Positions 36,181 through 45,012 of a stretch of DNA of 64,000 nt are shown here, piece after piece. The DNA comes from an uncultured Clostridia bacterium (GTDB lineage Bacteria > Bacillota > Clostridia > TANB77 > CAG-508): NCBI GenBank assembly GCA_944392545.1, contig CALXWW010000003.1, positions 1 to 64,000 on the forward strand. Direction: 5' to 3'. The notes beneath the pieces were generated by a model that saw nothing but the letters and a program-made list of their open reading frames with translations, searched no databases and was not told where the DNA came from. Each line of letters starts with the position of its first letter. The stretch's first letter is position 1. The position numbers and the translations under genes are program-made.

Positions 36181-36369
36181 CTACTTGTCTCTAGCAATCA
36201 CCTGCTTAGAAACCATTTTAAACTGTAATTTAGTTTTTTCAACTTCTTTTGGATCATTCATTATGTCTTTTAAATAAATTTCAAATGCCTTACCAATGCA
36301 TTCATTTATCTCTACTTTTGTGGAATTAAATATACAAAATATCTTTCCTTCTTCTTTTTGTTCTTTCAT
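36181..36369 (-). CDS. Small ORF upstream of the serine recombinase
   Basis: A 62-residue protein (KIFCIFNSTKVEINECIGKA... QVIARDK) whose gene ends five bases before the recombinase start. Small ORFs of this kind commonly precede serine recombinase genes in Clostridial elements; a second one (44797-45012) precedes the recombinase of element A. The function is unknown, possibly a directionality factor. Confidence 0.6.
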   Translation of the reverse strand: MKEQKEEGKIFCIFNSTKVEINECIGKAFEIYLKDIMNDPKEVEKTKLQFKMVSKQVIARDK

Positions 36370-36566
36370 GCCACACCTTCTTTAAAATATGCTTTTTCTA
36401 ATATGTATGCTTAAAAATCAATAAAAATTATATTGATTTTTATTGTGCAAAAAAATAAGTGAAAGAGTTTCTTACCCCTTCACTTATTTACTCACAAAAT
36501 TTGATTTTGTCCTCTCATGTTTTCAAATTTTTTATTTTAATTAGTATCAATATTTTTTCTCAAATT

Positions 36567-37443
36567 TTAATCATTGTTTAAAAAATTCATCACTAAATCT
36601 ATTATTATTTCTTTTTCTTTTGGATTTGATTCAGCTATTAATAGAGTTAGAGCTGTTAAGGTATTATTATCAATTGTTTGTTTTCCATTTTTATATAAAA
36701 TGCCATAATAATTTAAGAAATATATAAATAGAGTAGCTGCTATTCTTTTATTTCCATCTGCAAACACATGATTTTTTACGATTAAGTATAAAAAATTTGC
36801 ACCTTTTTCTTCAATACTTTTATAAATATCTTGTCCAGCAAAACTTTGATAGATATTACCAATTATTGATTCTAGTCCTTTATCTCTTTCTACTGCAAAC
36901 AACGAGCTTTCTTCATTGAATCTTAATTTGTTTATGATTTCTATACATTCATTGTACTTAATTTTTCTTTCATCTATATTACCATCTATTTTCTTTAATG
37001 TTTTATGATCATAGTCATCTAATAAGTCTAATGCTTTTGAATATTCTCCAATTACCTTTAATATTTCTTTTGCATCATTATTTTCTAGTCTTTCATCAAT
37101 CCTATTTGCTATATCTATTAGCTTTATTGTTTTTTCTAAATATTCTAATCTTTTTTGATTTTACACGATATCCTACAGATATAATCATATCCAAATTATA
37201 ATACTGTACTGTGTATTTTTTACCATCTTCGGCAGTATGCTCAAAAAATGAGCATACTGATTTCTCTTCTAATTCGTTATCTTTATATATATTTTGAATA
37301 TGTCTTGTAATTGTTCTTCTGTCTTTACCAAATAATTCTGCCATTTGCTTTTGTGTTAGCCATACTGTTTCATCTTTTAAGTTTACCTCTAATTTTACTC
37401 CTTGGTTTTCAAATAAAATAATTTCATTCTTTTTTTCTTCCAT
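36567..37443 (-). pseudogene. RhuM-Fic protein with internal deletion
   Basis: N-terminal RhuM/Fic-associated DNA-binding part (VWLTQKQMAELFGKDRRTIT, NLDMIISVGYRVKS) at 37102-37443 and, in another frame, the rest (KRLEYLEKTIKLIDIANRI ... HVFADGNKRIAATLFIYF) down to 36567. The Fic motif HxFx(D)GNKR is intact (HVFADGNKR). Between GYRVKSK and KRLEYLEK the usual ~26 codons (F..W..LK.Y..KGY..N) are absent, and the frame changes, so this is a deletion pseudogene, not a CGG shift. RhuM-Fic proteins AMPylate or otherwise modify targets and often sit in mobile DNA. Confidence 0.8.
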
Positions 37444-37522
37444 AAGAACACATCCTTCTCTATAAAATTTAGTTCTTGGTACATTTAATTAAAACTTCTA
37501 AAATTATACTTATTGTTTAAAT

Positions 37523-37790
37523 ATTGCTTATATCGTATAGTACATTTGTTCGTAAGTCAATTCTTTTGATGGATTTTTAAAATTTATTTTATTCGCTTTT
37601 ATATTTTGGTTGTCCGAGGCATTCATTAACATACTTTAGATAATCTATTCTCTAATGTTTCAAATATACTTCTGCAAGTTTTGTCAAAAGCAATATTGAT
37701 AGATACATTAAGTATCTTTGCTCTTTCTTCTTTTGCTAATAAGTTTGCAATTTTATCTTTTCCATATGGGTATGTTAGTCAATAATATTT
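37523..37790 (-). pseudogene. Gene remnant, family not identified
   Basis: Between the RhuM-Fic relic and the SIMPL relic a frame without a start reads DKIANLLAKEERAKILNVSI, then NIAFDKTCRSIFETLEN, breaks, and continues as DYLKYVNECLGQPKYKSE. It looks like a decayed coding region with at least one frame break that is not at CGG. Confidence 0.4.
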
Positions 37791-37809
37791 TTGTTCCTGT
37801 ATAAAAAGA

Positions 37810-37840
37810 TTGAAACAATAAAAATATCTGTTTCAATCTT
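37810..37840 (-). terminator. Hairpin
   Basis: GATTGAAACA and TGTTTCAATC form a 10-bp stem at the end of the SIMPL relic. Confidence 0.6.
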
Positions 37841-38245
37841 CTAATTCAAATACTCCACATCCCAATACACTTCTTGAATATACTCTTTCCTCAAAAGGTC
37901 TAAAATCTACTTTAGTACATTCTTTTAATGTTTTTCCAGATACTGTTGCAATAGCTTCTACTTTTTCTTTTGCCTTACTATATGCTTCTGCCATTGCTTC
38001 ATTTCTACTTTGTTGTTCATTTTTCACATTAAATGATATTGTATATTTAGGTGGGGTTTCTAATTTACTTGCTCTATCTATAAACTCTGCTACAACATTT
38101 ATATCATAATCAAATCTTTTTTCCTCATATAATCTAAAACTTCTTGTTTTTAAATCTTCTTTTGAAAAATTCTCTTCTTTTAAAATCTTTTCAATAAAAA
38201 CTTGCACATCTATTGTTCCATCTTCTAATCAACCATAATATCCAT
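37833..38245 (-). pseudogene. SIMPL-domain protein, truncated
   Basis: A good start (AGGAGGT, ATG at 38245, MDIMV) runs into stops within seven codons. A later frame (LEDGTIDVQVFIEKILKEEN ... EAMAEAYSKAKEKVEAIATV, SGKTLKECTKVDFRPFEERV) is the C-terminal two thirds of a SIMPL (DUF541) protein. The front part of the domain is deleted. A second relic with the same start sequence lies at 40318-40468. Confidence 0.65.
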
Positions 38246-38257
38246 ATCAAATACCTC

Positions 38258-38713
38258 CTATCTTTTATCCATTTTTTTAAACAATTTTTTTACAATATTA
38301 AATATTTTCTGATACCATTTTTCTTCTTGAAATACCTCTATAGCTATTTCTTTAGTAATTTCACATTTCATTTTATTTTTCTTTTTAAATATATCATCTG
38401 GATTATACCATTCTATCAATTCGTTTTGGTATTTATTTCTTAATTTTTTTTCCTCTAATAATAAGTCTCTTTTTTCATCATCATCTGCCCAATAATCTCT
38501 GTATAATAGTGAGAGTATAGTTTTTGTTATATCCGAACATCCTTGTTCTTCTAAACTTTTTTTATAATCATATTTAAATTTATACGTTTTATTTGAATTA
38601 TTTTCAAATATTTCAATCAAATGATTAGGTATTTTTTCATAGTCTTCCTTCGATATATATGTCAATATTTCAAGAATTTCTGTAAACGCATTTTGGTATT
38701 CTATATTATCCAT
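38258..38713 (-). CDS. Unknown small protein
   Basis: A 151-residue soluble, charged protein (NIEYQNAFTEILEILTYISK, EDYEKIPNHLIEIFEN, then a basic C-terminus KKLFKKMDKR). Asp-rich central part DDDEKRDLLLEEKKLRNKY. Not recognised; possibly an antitoxin/immunity-like protein given its position among mobile genes, but nothing shows this. Start preceded by AGGAG. Confidence 0.6.
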   Translation of the reverse strand: MDNIEYQNAFTEILEILTYISKEDYEKIPNHLIEIFENNSNKTYKFKYDYKKSLEEQGCSDITKTILSLLYRDYWADDDEKRDLLLEEKKLRNKYQNELIEWYNPDDIFKKKNKMKCEITKEIAIEVFQEEKWYQKIFNIVKKLFKKMDKR

Positions 38714-38807
38714 AATTTGTTTCTCCTAGTTTCTTTCCATGTTTTCTTGAGTTTGAGAAGAATGTACTTTTTCTTTATTGATTAAATTCTTTATAAATTT
38801 TAGGGCT

Positions 38808-39779
38808 TTATCTTTTAATCCGAATCTCTCTATGATATGGCTTAACTTCTATTCCGATTTGTTCTATAATTCTTTTTTCTTCCTCTTTGTTTACTTTTTT
38901 TTCAATGTCATTTTGTTGTAACAATAGTTCTAAATCAAAGTTAGGATTGTCCATAAATGTTTGACAATCTCCATTCATCATCATTCCAACAATATACATA
39001 TTTTTCAATCTTTTTCGTTCTTCTATAGGTCTTTCAAGATACCCATAAGGGGTATTTTCCATACATGTTTTTCTTCCTTCTTCGAACAGTTGATTATTAC
39101 ATGTACTAAGTTCCGTTGGAATGGCAATAAAATAAGTAAATTGATGTTCATCATCTTTCATTTTCCATTGAGAAAAATTATATGTTAAAATTTCTAAAAA
39201 GTTTCTTTCACTATGATTAAATCTTGTTCCTCGACCTCTTTGAAATCCAACAGTTTTTGTTAAATCATGATATTCGCATCCCAATCCATACTTAAAATAC
39301 GAATTATCTAGAGAATACATATCAATTTTACCAGATGTACCATGTACTCCTAGACTTACTTCTGGATTCGTATATAAAGAATATAACTTTTCTCCTATCT
39401 CTTTTGGTATATTTCCATCTAATTGCACATATTTCTCAAACATTTTTTCATATATTGCAATTGTGTTTTGTTGCAAAGTATCAGAATCATTTTCGTTAAA
39501 ATGTATTTCTCTAAACATTTCAAATATCATTTCTTCCCAAGCTTTATATGGTATCTTAAATTTATTATTGGCAACTGAACTTTTTATTGATTTTTCAATT
39601 TCTAACGATAACTTCATAAATCTATTTCTATTATTTTCATGTAAATTTTTACCGTTTCCTACTTTTAAAAATTCATTCCAAACTGCATGATATGCCTCAG
39701 AATTATATACACTTTCTTTTGCATCATTATTTGCTTCTCTTCTAACTCTCTGTAAATCTTCAAAATCCTTTTTTTCCAT
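38808..39779 (-). CDS. Unknown protein, 323 residues
   Basis: No family recognised with confidence. The N-terminal third is helical and charged; the middle contains VSLGVHGTSGKIDMYSLDN and GFQRGRGTRFNHSERNFLEI, and the end is basic (YHREIRIKR). The HGTS segment recalls the start of some ADP-ribosyltransferase folds, a speculative reading since no Glu-containing third motif was located. It sits in element B next to two other unknown genes; it could be an effector or toxin-like cargo. Confidence 0.6.
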   Translation of the reverse strand: MEKKDFEDLQRVRREANNDAKESVYNSEAYHAVWNEFLKVGNGKNLHENNRNRFMKLSLEIEKSIKSSVANNKFKIPYKAWEEMIFEMFREIHFNENDSDTLQQNTIAIYEKMFEKYVQLDGNIPKEIGEKLYSLYTNPEVSLGVHGTSGKIDMYSLDNSYFKYGLGCEYHDLTKTVGFQRGRGTRFNHSERNFLEILTYNFSQWKMKDDEHQFTYFIAIPTELSTCNNQLFEEGRKTCMENTPYGYLERPIEERKRLKNMYIVGMMMNGDCQTFMDNPNFDLELLLQQNDIEKKVNKEEEKRIIEQIGIEVKPYHREIRIKR

Positions 39780-39810
39780 TATAATCCCTACCTATCGTCA
39801 TTTTATACTC

Positions 39811-40305
39811 TTATCTTATGTCATTAATTACTATATCTTTTCTATATTCTTGAATAGCCATCACTAATAAATTTTTATTTGCACTACTGATTTTCAAACT
39901 ATATTTGTACTCTTTTTCTTTATCTTTATAAAATATCACTATAAATGTTCCTAGAGTAGAAGATATTTTGTTTAGTTTAGTAATTTGGCATAACATTATT
40001 TTTTTAATATTTTTTCTTGCATATATTTCAATAAAATCTTTATTTACTCTTGCTACAATTCTTTCTGCTTTTTGTTCTTCATATATATATATAATACCAG
40101 AAATAAAAAATAAATAACTAGGAAAAAAATATATTGTTACCATAAATATATATGTTTCAATTATAGAGAAGTCCATTTTCATTAATATTGCTAATATTAT
40201 AAATATTAACATTGTAATCAAACCAATTATTATATACTTTTTTCCATTTCCTTTTTCTACAGTATCTGTCCATATTTCTATTTCATTTTCTTTTCTATTT
40301 AACAT
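39811..40305 (-). CDS. Unknown membrane protein with two helices
   Basis: A 164-residue protein with two adjacent membrane helices (about 26-44 and 51-72), an N-terminal polar start and a ~90-residue cytoplasmic tail rich in Lys and beta strands (KIMLCQITKLNKISSTLGTF). PH-like (bPH_2) membrane proteins have this layout; the tail is compatible but not diagnostic. Start preceded by GGGAGAAGATAAA. Confidence 0.6.
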   Translation of the reverse strand: MLNRKENEIEIWTDTVEKGNGKKYIIIGLITMLIFIILAILMKMDFSIIETYIFMVTIYFFPSYLFFISGIIYIYEEQKAERIVARVNKDFIEIYARKNIKKIMLCQITKLNKISSTLGTFIVIFYKDKEKEYKYSLKISSANKNLLVMAIQEYRKDIVINDIR

Positions 40306-40317
40306 TTTATCTTCTCC

Positions 40318-40468
40318 CTATATTTCAAATATATTAGCCTTTAAAATCATTTTAGATATTCTAGTTTTTATTTTAAAGGTATTTTTATACCGCACATTTA
40401 TTGTTGTCTCTGTTTCACTTTTATTTGCTTCCTTGTATATTTTCTTTTTCCTCAACCATAATATCCAT
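40318..40468 (-). pseudogene. Second SIMPL-gene relic (duplicate start)
   Basis: AGGAGGTATTTAATATGGAT followed by ATTATGGTTGA is nearly identical to the start of the 38245 relic (one change before the ATG). The frame reads MDIMVEEKENIQGSK then stop; later codons SETETTINV persist. It is a decayed tandem duplicate. It contains one CGG, but the gene is broken by other stops. Confidence 0.5.
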
Positions 40469-40499
40469 ATTAAATACCTCCTACTTATAGCAACATTAT

Positions 40500-40940
40500 A
40501 TCATATTATTTTTAAAAATGTATAAGAACATTAAAATTTTATATCTCTTCCGACTTAATTTTTCTTTTTCATTCTATCCGTTCTTCCTTCTTTTTCTTCT
40601 TAATACGACACACACTCTTTTCTGCTTTTTTCTCTTCCCCTGTGTCATCCCCCTTAAACACGACACAGCCTAAATTCTAGTTTTGCTTTATTTTTCAACG
40701 TTTTATATATTGTCAAAGTGTCCACTTTTGATTACCCCCAAAATGCCTCAAATGGATACTTTAGAGGTATCCATTTCAGTAGCTTTTTGTATCCATTCTA
40801 ACATTTTATCTGGATACAATATAAGGAAGGTTCTTCGTTATATGTGTGTTTACAACAAAAAAGATAGAGTTTTTTACACTCTATCCAATATATTTTAATT
40901 TTTATTTAATTCACAGGTAATTGCTAGTATTATTCTTTGA
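40500..40940. other. Right end of element B without a convincing gene
   Basis: Contains a tiny basic ORF (40574-40648, minus, 24 residues, MTQGKRKKQKRV..., good AAGGGGG site), a scrap reading MLEWIQKATEMDTSKVSI, and a hairpin at 40858-40888 (GATAGAGT/ACTCTATC). Nothing here is supported as a full gene. Confidence 0.4.
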
Positions 40941-40965
40941 TTGGTAACTTTAACTATGCAAGATG
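40941..40965 (-). repeat. Element B attachment junction (right)
   Basis: Element arm TTGGTAACTTTAACTATGCA meets the peroxiredoxin codons for SNNSHLA. Its reverse complement aligns with the left arm at 34512-34531. Confidence 0.75.
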
Positions 40966-41064
40966 AGAATTATTGCTATCAACGCTTAATCCTAATAAAC
41001 AAGTATTAATGTTTTCAAAATATGTATTTGCTCTTGCAAATGATATTATCTCAGTCGTACATAC
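40957..41064 (-). pseudogene. Peroxiredoxin, middle piece (residues ~51-86) with catalytic Cys
   Basis: A 36-codon scrap reading [20 protein letters not shown] then [16 protein letters not shown]. It holds the peroxidatic Cys of the FTPVCT motif and the segment missing from both other pieces. It is bounded on both sides by attachment-site arms: element B on the left, element A on the right. This is direct evidence for two independent insertions in one gene. Confidence 0.92.
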
Positions 41065-41089
41065 GGGAGTAAAGTCTTTAAATGTGGGG
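41062..41089 (-). repeat. Element A attachment junction (left)
   Basis: Core TACGGGAGTAAA (codons F-T-P-V on the minus strand) and element arm GTAAAGTCTTTAAATGTGGG, an imperfect inverted copy of the arm at 45803-45824. Confidence 0.8.
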
Positions 41090-41123
41090 ATAGCTATATT
41101 AATTTTTCAATATTTTAAATATA

Positions 41124-42431
41124 TTATATAAAATTATTAATAAATTCTATTAAAAATAATGGAATGTTTAGGATTTTTCCATCTCTAGCCAAGTTGTTCA
41201 TAGAAAATCTTATCGATAATTCATTATTATTCTTTTCATTATATCTTGTTAAGCTAATATTATTAGTTGTTTTATTTGATTTTACTTCTATAGGAATTAT
41301 TTTGTTCTTAAACTGAATAATAAAATCAATCTCATGCCTATCAAATGTATAATAATTTGGGACCATATTAAATGTACTGCATAACATATTTAGTACAAAA
41401 TTCTCCGTAAATGCCCCTTTAAATTCTTCAAATAGTCTGTCACCTTCTGCAACTATTCTGCTATCTAAATTAGACATTCTTCTAAGTAAGCCGATATCGT
41501 TAATAAAAATCTTAAATGCACTTAAATCATTATATGCTTTTAAAGGAAAATCTGTTTTTGTTAAATTATATACTTTATAAATTAGATTAGCATCATTTAA
41601 CCAATTTAAAGCTGATTCATATTCTCTTGCTCTTGCACCTTCTTTAATTGTTTGATAAAGAAATTTTTTATTTTCTTTTGCAAGCTGTGAAGGTATATTG
41701 TTCCAAATTAAAGAAATTTTGTTTGCTTCATTATTACTAGTATGTTTTGAAAAATCACTTTCATATGCTTTTAAAATATTTTCTTGAATACTATTTACTA
41801 ATTCAATATTTTTTTCTTCTGTCCAAATTTTTACTGCTTCTGGCATACCACCAATTATAAAATAAGCTTTTAACTTTTCTTCTAGTTGATTAAAAAATAT
41901 ATCCGGAATTGCTTCTACTTTTTCTATGGTTTTCATATATTCAACTAAATTTTCGCAATTATCTGCAATTAAAAATTCAGTAAATGTCATTGGATACATA
42001 TTTAAGAAATCAACCTTTCCAACTGGAAAAGATGTATGTGACAATCTTATTCCTAATAAGCTACCTGCACAAGCAATATGATATTCATTTGCTTCTTCTT
42101 GAAAATATTTTAAACTATTTAATGCATTTGGACATTCTTGAATCTCATCAAAAATTATCAGTGTTTTTCCAGGAATTATAGCTTTTCCATATATAAATGA
42201 CAATTGTTCTAAAATCCTCTTTGGGTCTTTAGTATTACTAAATAAGTTATATAAGTCTTCATCATGATCAAAATTAAAGTATGCTACTCCTTCATAATTT
42301 TCTTCGCCAAATTGTTTTAAAATATACGTCTTTCCAATTTGTCTTGCACCTTTTAAAATTAGTGGTTTCCTATATTTACTTTCTTTCCATTTTATTAATT
42401 CTTTTAAAATAAACCTTTTCAAAAAAATCAT
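41124..42431 (-). CDS. AAA ATPase with DUF4143 domain
   Basis: A 435-residue protein of the archaeal-type AAA_14/DUF4143 family. Walker A is LKGARQIGKTYIL (about residue 30), Walker B TLIIFDEIQECPN (about residue 90), sensor-like CAGSLLG. The C-terminal DUF4143 part ends in a nuclease-like fold FDRHEIDFIIQFKNKIIPIEVKSN (Asp...Glu-x-Lys). Frequent in mobile and variable regions of gut Firmicutes; function not established. Three regularly spaced repeats lie just upstream of its start. Confidence 0.9.
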   Translation of the reverse strand: MIFLKRFILKELIKWKESKYRKPLILKGARQIGKTYILKQFGEENYEGVAYFNFDHDEDLYNLFSNTKDPKRILEQLSFIYGKAIIPGKTLIIFDEIQECPNALNSLKYFQEEANEYHIACAGSLLGIRLSHTSFPVGKVDFLNMYPMTFTEFLIADNCENLVEYMKTIEKVEAIPDIFFNQLEEKLKAYFIIGGMPEAVKIWTEEKNIELVNSIQENILKAYESDFSKHTSNNEANKISLIWNNIPSQLAKENKKFLYQTIKEGARAREYESALNWLNDANLIYKVYNLTKTDFPLKAYNDLSAFKIFINDIGLLRRMSNLDSRIVAEGDRLFEEFKGAFTENFVLNMLCSTFNMVPNYYTFDRHEIDFIIQFKNKIIPIEVKSNKTTNNISLTRYNEKNNNELSIRFSMNNLARDGKILNIPLFLIEFINNFI

Positions 42432-42479
42432 CTCCTATAACTAGTATATGTTACTTTGTACTAATTATACATCTAAAAT

Positions 42480-42561
42480 CACATTTTTGCAAATATATTC
42501 GAACAGTTTATCACGTTTTTGCAAGTATTTTTATGATATTTGTCACGCTTTTGCAAGTATT
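42480..42561. repeat. Three 18-bp direct repeats with exact 32-bp period
   Basis: CACATTTTTGCAAATATA, CACGTTTTTGCAAGTATT and CACGCTTTTGCAAGTATT start at 42480, 42512 and 42544. They lie 49-130 bp upstream of the ATPase start, so they may be binding sites of a regulator or iterons. The rest of 42432-42740 shows no gene. Confidence 0.7.
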
Positions 42562-42742
42562 CTCCATATTTTCACAAACAAAGTATAATCTTTTCTACAT
42601 TTTTTCAAAGAATTTTTTGTATCGTTACATAAAAAAAGATTATTAATTATATCAAAAATATAAGTTGGTTTACAGTGGTGTCTTAAGAGGCATAATAGTC
42701 TATTTAATAAGAATTTGTAATGTACTTGAAATTACCTTTATT

Positions 42743-42778
42743 TTATTATATAATTGCTTTGGAACAATTATATAATAA
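42743..42778 (+). promoter_or_regulatory. Perfect 14-bp inverted repeat in the leader of the small membrane protein
   Basis: TTATTATATAATTG, eight-base loop, CAATTATATAATAA. It lies 20 bp before the AAGGAGG site of the 42810 gene. It could be an operator or an RNA stem. Confidence 0.55.
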
Positions 42779-42809
42779 CTCTAAATACAATTGTTAAGGA
42801 GGAATAGCA

Positions 42810-43001
42810 ATGCGGAACACAATACAAATAATAGGTGTAGTAATAGCAACAATTATTGCATGTATTGGATATGGATTGTCTGTTTATTATGGAGTAAAAC
42901 AAAAATCATCAACATGGCAAATGTTTGAAAAATTAACGTTAACTTCAGCTGTTACTATTATCGTGCTAATAATATTTGTTTGTATATCATTGTTATTTTA
43001 A
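42810..43001 (+). CDS. Small two-helix membrane protein
   Basis: A 63-residue protein with two membrane helices (about 5-27 and 43-62) and a short polar loop (KQKSSTWQMFEK). AAGGAGG seven bases before ATG and a terminator right after support expression. Its second codon is CGG (M-R-N-T-I-Q), the only in-frame sense CGG in a low-GC gene of this window; a +1 shift there would stop after six codons. So either element A came from a host with normal CGG decoding or the position next to the start is exempt. Holin-like size, function unknown. Confidence 0.65.
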   Translation: MRNTIQIIGVVIATIIACIGYGLSVYYGVKQKSSTWQMFEKLTLTSAVTIIVLIIFVCISLLF

Positions 43002-43013
43002 ATGTTAATCATT

Positions 43014-43042
43014 GTGAGCCCTAGATCTGCTAGGGCTTTTTA
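43014..43042 (+). terminator. Terminator of the small membrane protein gene
   Basis: AGCCCTAG and CTAGGGCT form an 8-bp stem followed by TTTTTATT. Confidence 0.85.
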
Positions 43043-43180
43043 TTAGATAATACTTCTCTTGTTTTACAAGGTTTCTAAAAACTTCTAACTGTGAGAGTAA
43101 AAATAATTTCTTCTTTGAAGTATAGAAAAAGTTGTGCAAATAAATTATTTATATAATTTATATAATATTTGTGTTTTAAT

Positions 43181-44759
43181 TTATATTAATTTTTCAGCAT
43201 CTACTTTCAAATCAAATTTTACAGTTTTATCACTATAAATCCATATCATATCAATTATATTTTCTAAAACATATCTACTAGGAATTTCTGATGATATAAT
43301 CTCTTCAAAATATTCAATTGCAGTTTTTAGTTTTTTTATTTTTTCTTTTGAAATTTCTAATTCTGATTTATTTAGAATTTCTTGCAATTTCTCTATTTTA
43401 TCTGTCTTTTCCAACTCTAATTCTTTATATGATTTTTCTATTATCTGTCTTTGGTACTCATTGTTATTTCCTGATAAATCTTTAATTTTTTGATTTAATA
43501 ACACTTTATATTCTGCTTTTAATGTTTCAATTTCAAACTTAATTTTTTCTTTATTGGTTTGCTCTTTATTAGTTTTAACCTCAATTTCTATTTTATTTAT
43601 TTCTTCTTGATATTTTTGTTTTGTAAATTTTAGAAATTCTCTTAAATGAATAATTATATCACTTTCTTTTATTTCGTGGCATTTACATCTTGCTTTTCCA
43701 TAAGTCCTATATTGTGAACATTCATATCCCTTCTGTTTTTGTTTTCTATTCATTGTAATTCCACTTACTCCAAAACCACAATCACCACACCTAATCAACC
43801 CTGAAAATGCATAGTTTCTTTTTCTTGTTCCAGCAGTAGTCTTTAATTTTGCTTTTCTTTTTCGTATGTTTTGTGCCATTTCAAATGTTTCTTTTGTGAT
43901 GATTGCTTCATGATGATTTTCAAATACAAAATGTTCTTCTTCAGGAAGTTTTATTGCCCTACCTCTTATAGAAACTGTCTTCTTTTTATGAGTTCTTAAA
44001 TTTCCTGTATATACATCATTATTTAAGATATTACTTATCATGTATGTTGACCATAGTTCTTGTACTGGATGTTTATATATTCTTCCTCTTTCTAAATGTT
44101 TTTGTCTGTAATATACTGATGGTGTTGGATAATTATATTTACTATTTAAAATATCGCAAATTTTCTTTCTACCTAATCCTTCGTAGGCATATAATTTGTA
44201 AATTAATTTTATAACTGGTCTAATTTCTTCATCTACATATAACTTTGTAACATCTTCTTTATCTTTTACATATCCATAATAATTCCCCATTACTAACCTA
44301 CCAGTTTTTTGTTTAGAATACATATGGTCTCTTGTTTTTCTTGAACAATCTTTTACATATCTTTCATTAAACCAAGTTGTAATTCCAATAGTATCGTCTC
44401 TATCGTTTAAGACATCATAAGTTCCTCCCATTTCAGAAACTAAAATTAAGTTTTTCTGCATATTTTTAAATTCATCAATAAGTACCAAAACTTTTCCATT
44501 GTTTCTTCCTATTCTTGATAGGTCTTTTGCTATAACTACATCAATTTTACCTTCCTTTACTTTTTCTATCATATTTGTAAATTCAGGTCTATTAAAGGTA
44601 TATCCCGAAACATTGTCGTCTATGTAGAAGTCCATATCCTCGATAATCCAATTACGAGAAGCTGCATATTCTTTAATGATTCTTTTTTGTTCCTCTATGC
44701 TCGAATAATTTTCTTTATCTTCATCACGACTTAATCTACAATATCCGTGCAACTATCAT
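43181..44759 (-). CDS. Large serine recombinase of element A, probable CGG +1 shift at codon 5
   Basis: A ~525-residue serine recombinase: resolvase domain with GYCRLSRDEDK, Ser in YSSIEEQKRI, DLSRIGRNNGKVLVLIDE; Recombinase domain (GNYYGYVKDKED); zinc ribbon (CGDCGFGV; CKCHE); long coiled coil (about 380-470). The ATG at 44759 has AAAGGAGGG in front and begins ATGATAGT, as does the element B recombinase. It reads M-I-V-A-CGG-I-L-stop. Skipping the C at 44747 gives MIVAGYCRLSRD, the expected start. A TTG start at 44752, already in the main frame, would avoid the shift but has poorer spacing (11 nt), so the shift is probable, not certain. Confidence 0.85.
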
Positions 44760-44796
44760 TTTCCCTCCTTTTGCCTGATATTGCTTTTGCTCTATG

Positions 44797-45012
44797 TTAG
44801 CATACATTGTCTGATAATTCCACTTGTTTTGTAATTATTTTTTTAAGAACTTCGGGATAGTTCTCTTGACCTGCTACAAATATTCCTAACTTGTATTTTT
44901 GCTTTTTATATTTATTTATTTCTTCTTGTGTTTCCTGAGTTTTCAGCTCTTCTTTTGTTAGATAAATTTGTACATATTGTTCTTTTTGAATTTTTAAAAT
45001 TGTACATTGCAT
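44797..45012 (-). CDS. Small ORF upstream of the element A recombinase
   Basis: A 71-residue charged protein (LKIQKEQYVQIYLTKEELKT ... GQENYPEVLKKIITKQVEL) with GAAGGAG upstream, 37 bp before the recombinase. Same position and similar size as the 36181-36369 ORF of element B, and a similar ending pattern (stretch of KQV). A possible recombination accessory factor. Confidence 0.6.
   Translation of the reverse strand: MQCTILKIQKEQYVQIYLTKEELKTQETQEEINKYKKQKYKLGIFVAGQENYPEVLKKIITKQVELSDNVC

Larger units (their letters stand above)
34507..40964. mobile_element. Element B: serine-recombinase element (~6.5 kb) inserted in the peroxiredoxin gene
   Basis: The ends are defined by the break in the peroxiredoxin reading frame: SHLA at 40957-40965 on one side, SHLAW at 34497-34508 on the other, with inverted arms (GGTAACTTT/AAAGTTACC) just inside. 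It carries a large serine recombinase at its left edge, a small partner ORF, a decayed RhuM-Fic gene, two SIMPL-gene relics and three unknown genes. No mobilisation relaxase or conjugation genes are seen, so it is a small integrative cassette. Native peroxiredoxin codons lie on both sides. Confidence 0.85.

Noticed and set aside
36567..37443. Another CGG shift in the RhuM-Fic gene
   Set aside because: No CGG at the break; about 26 conserved codons are missing, so it is a deletion.
42480..42561. Short CRISPR array
   Set aside because: Units are 18 bp with 14-bp gaps, only three copies and imperfect; no cas genes in the window.
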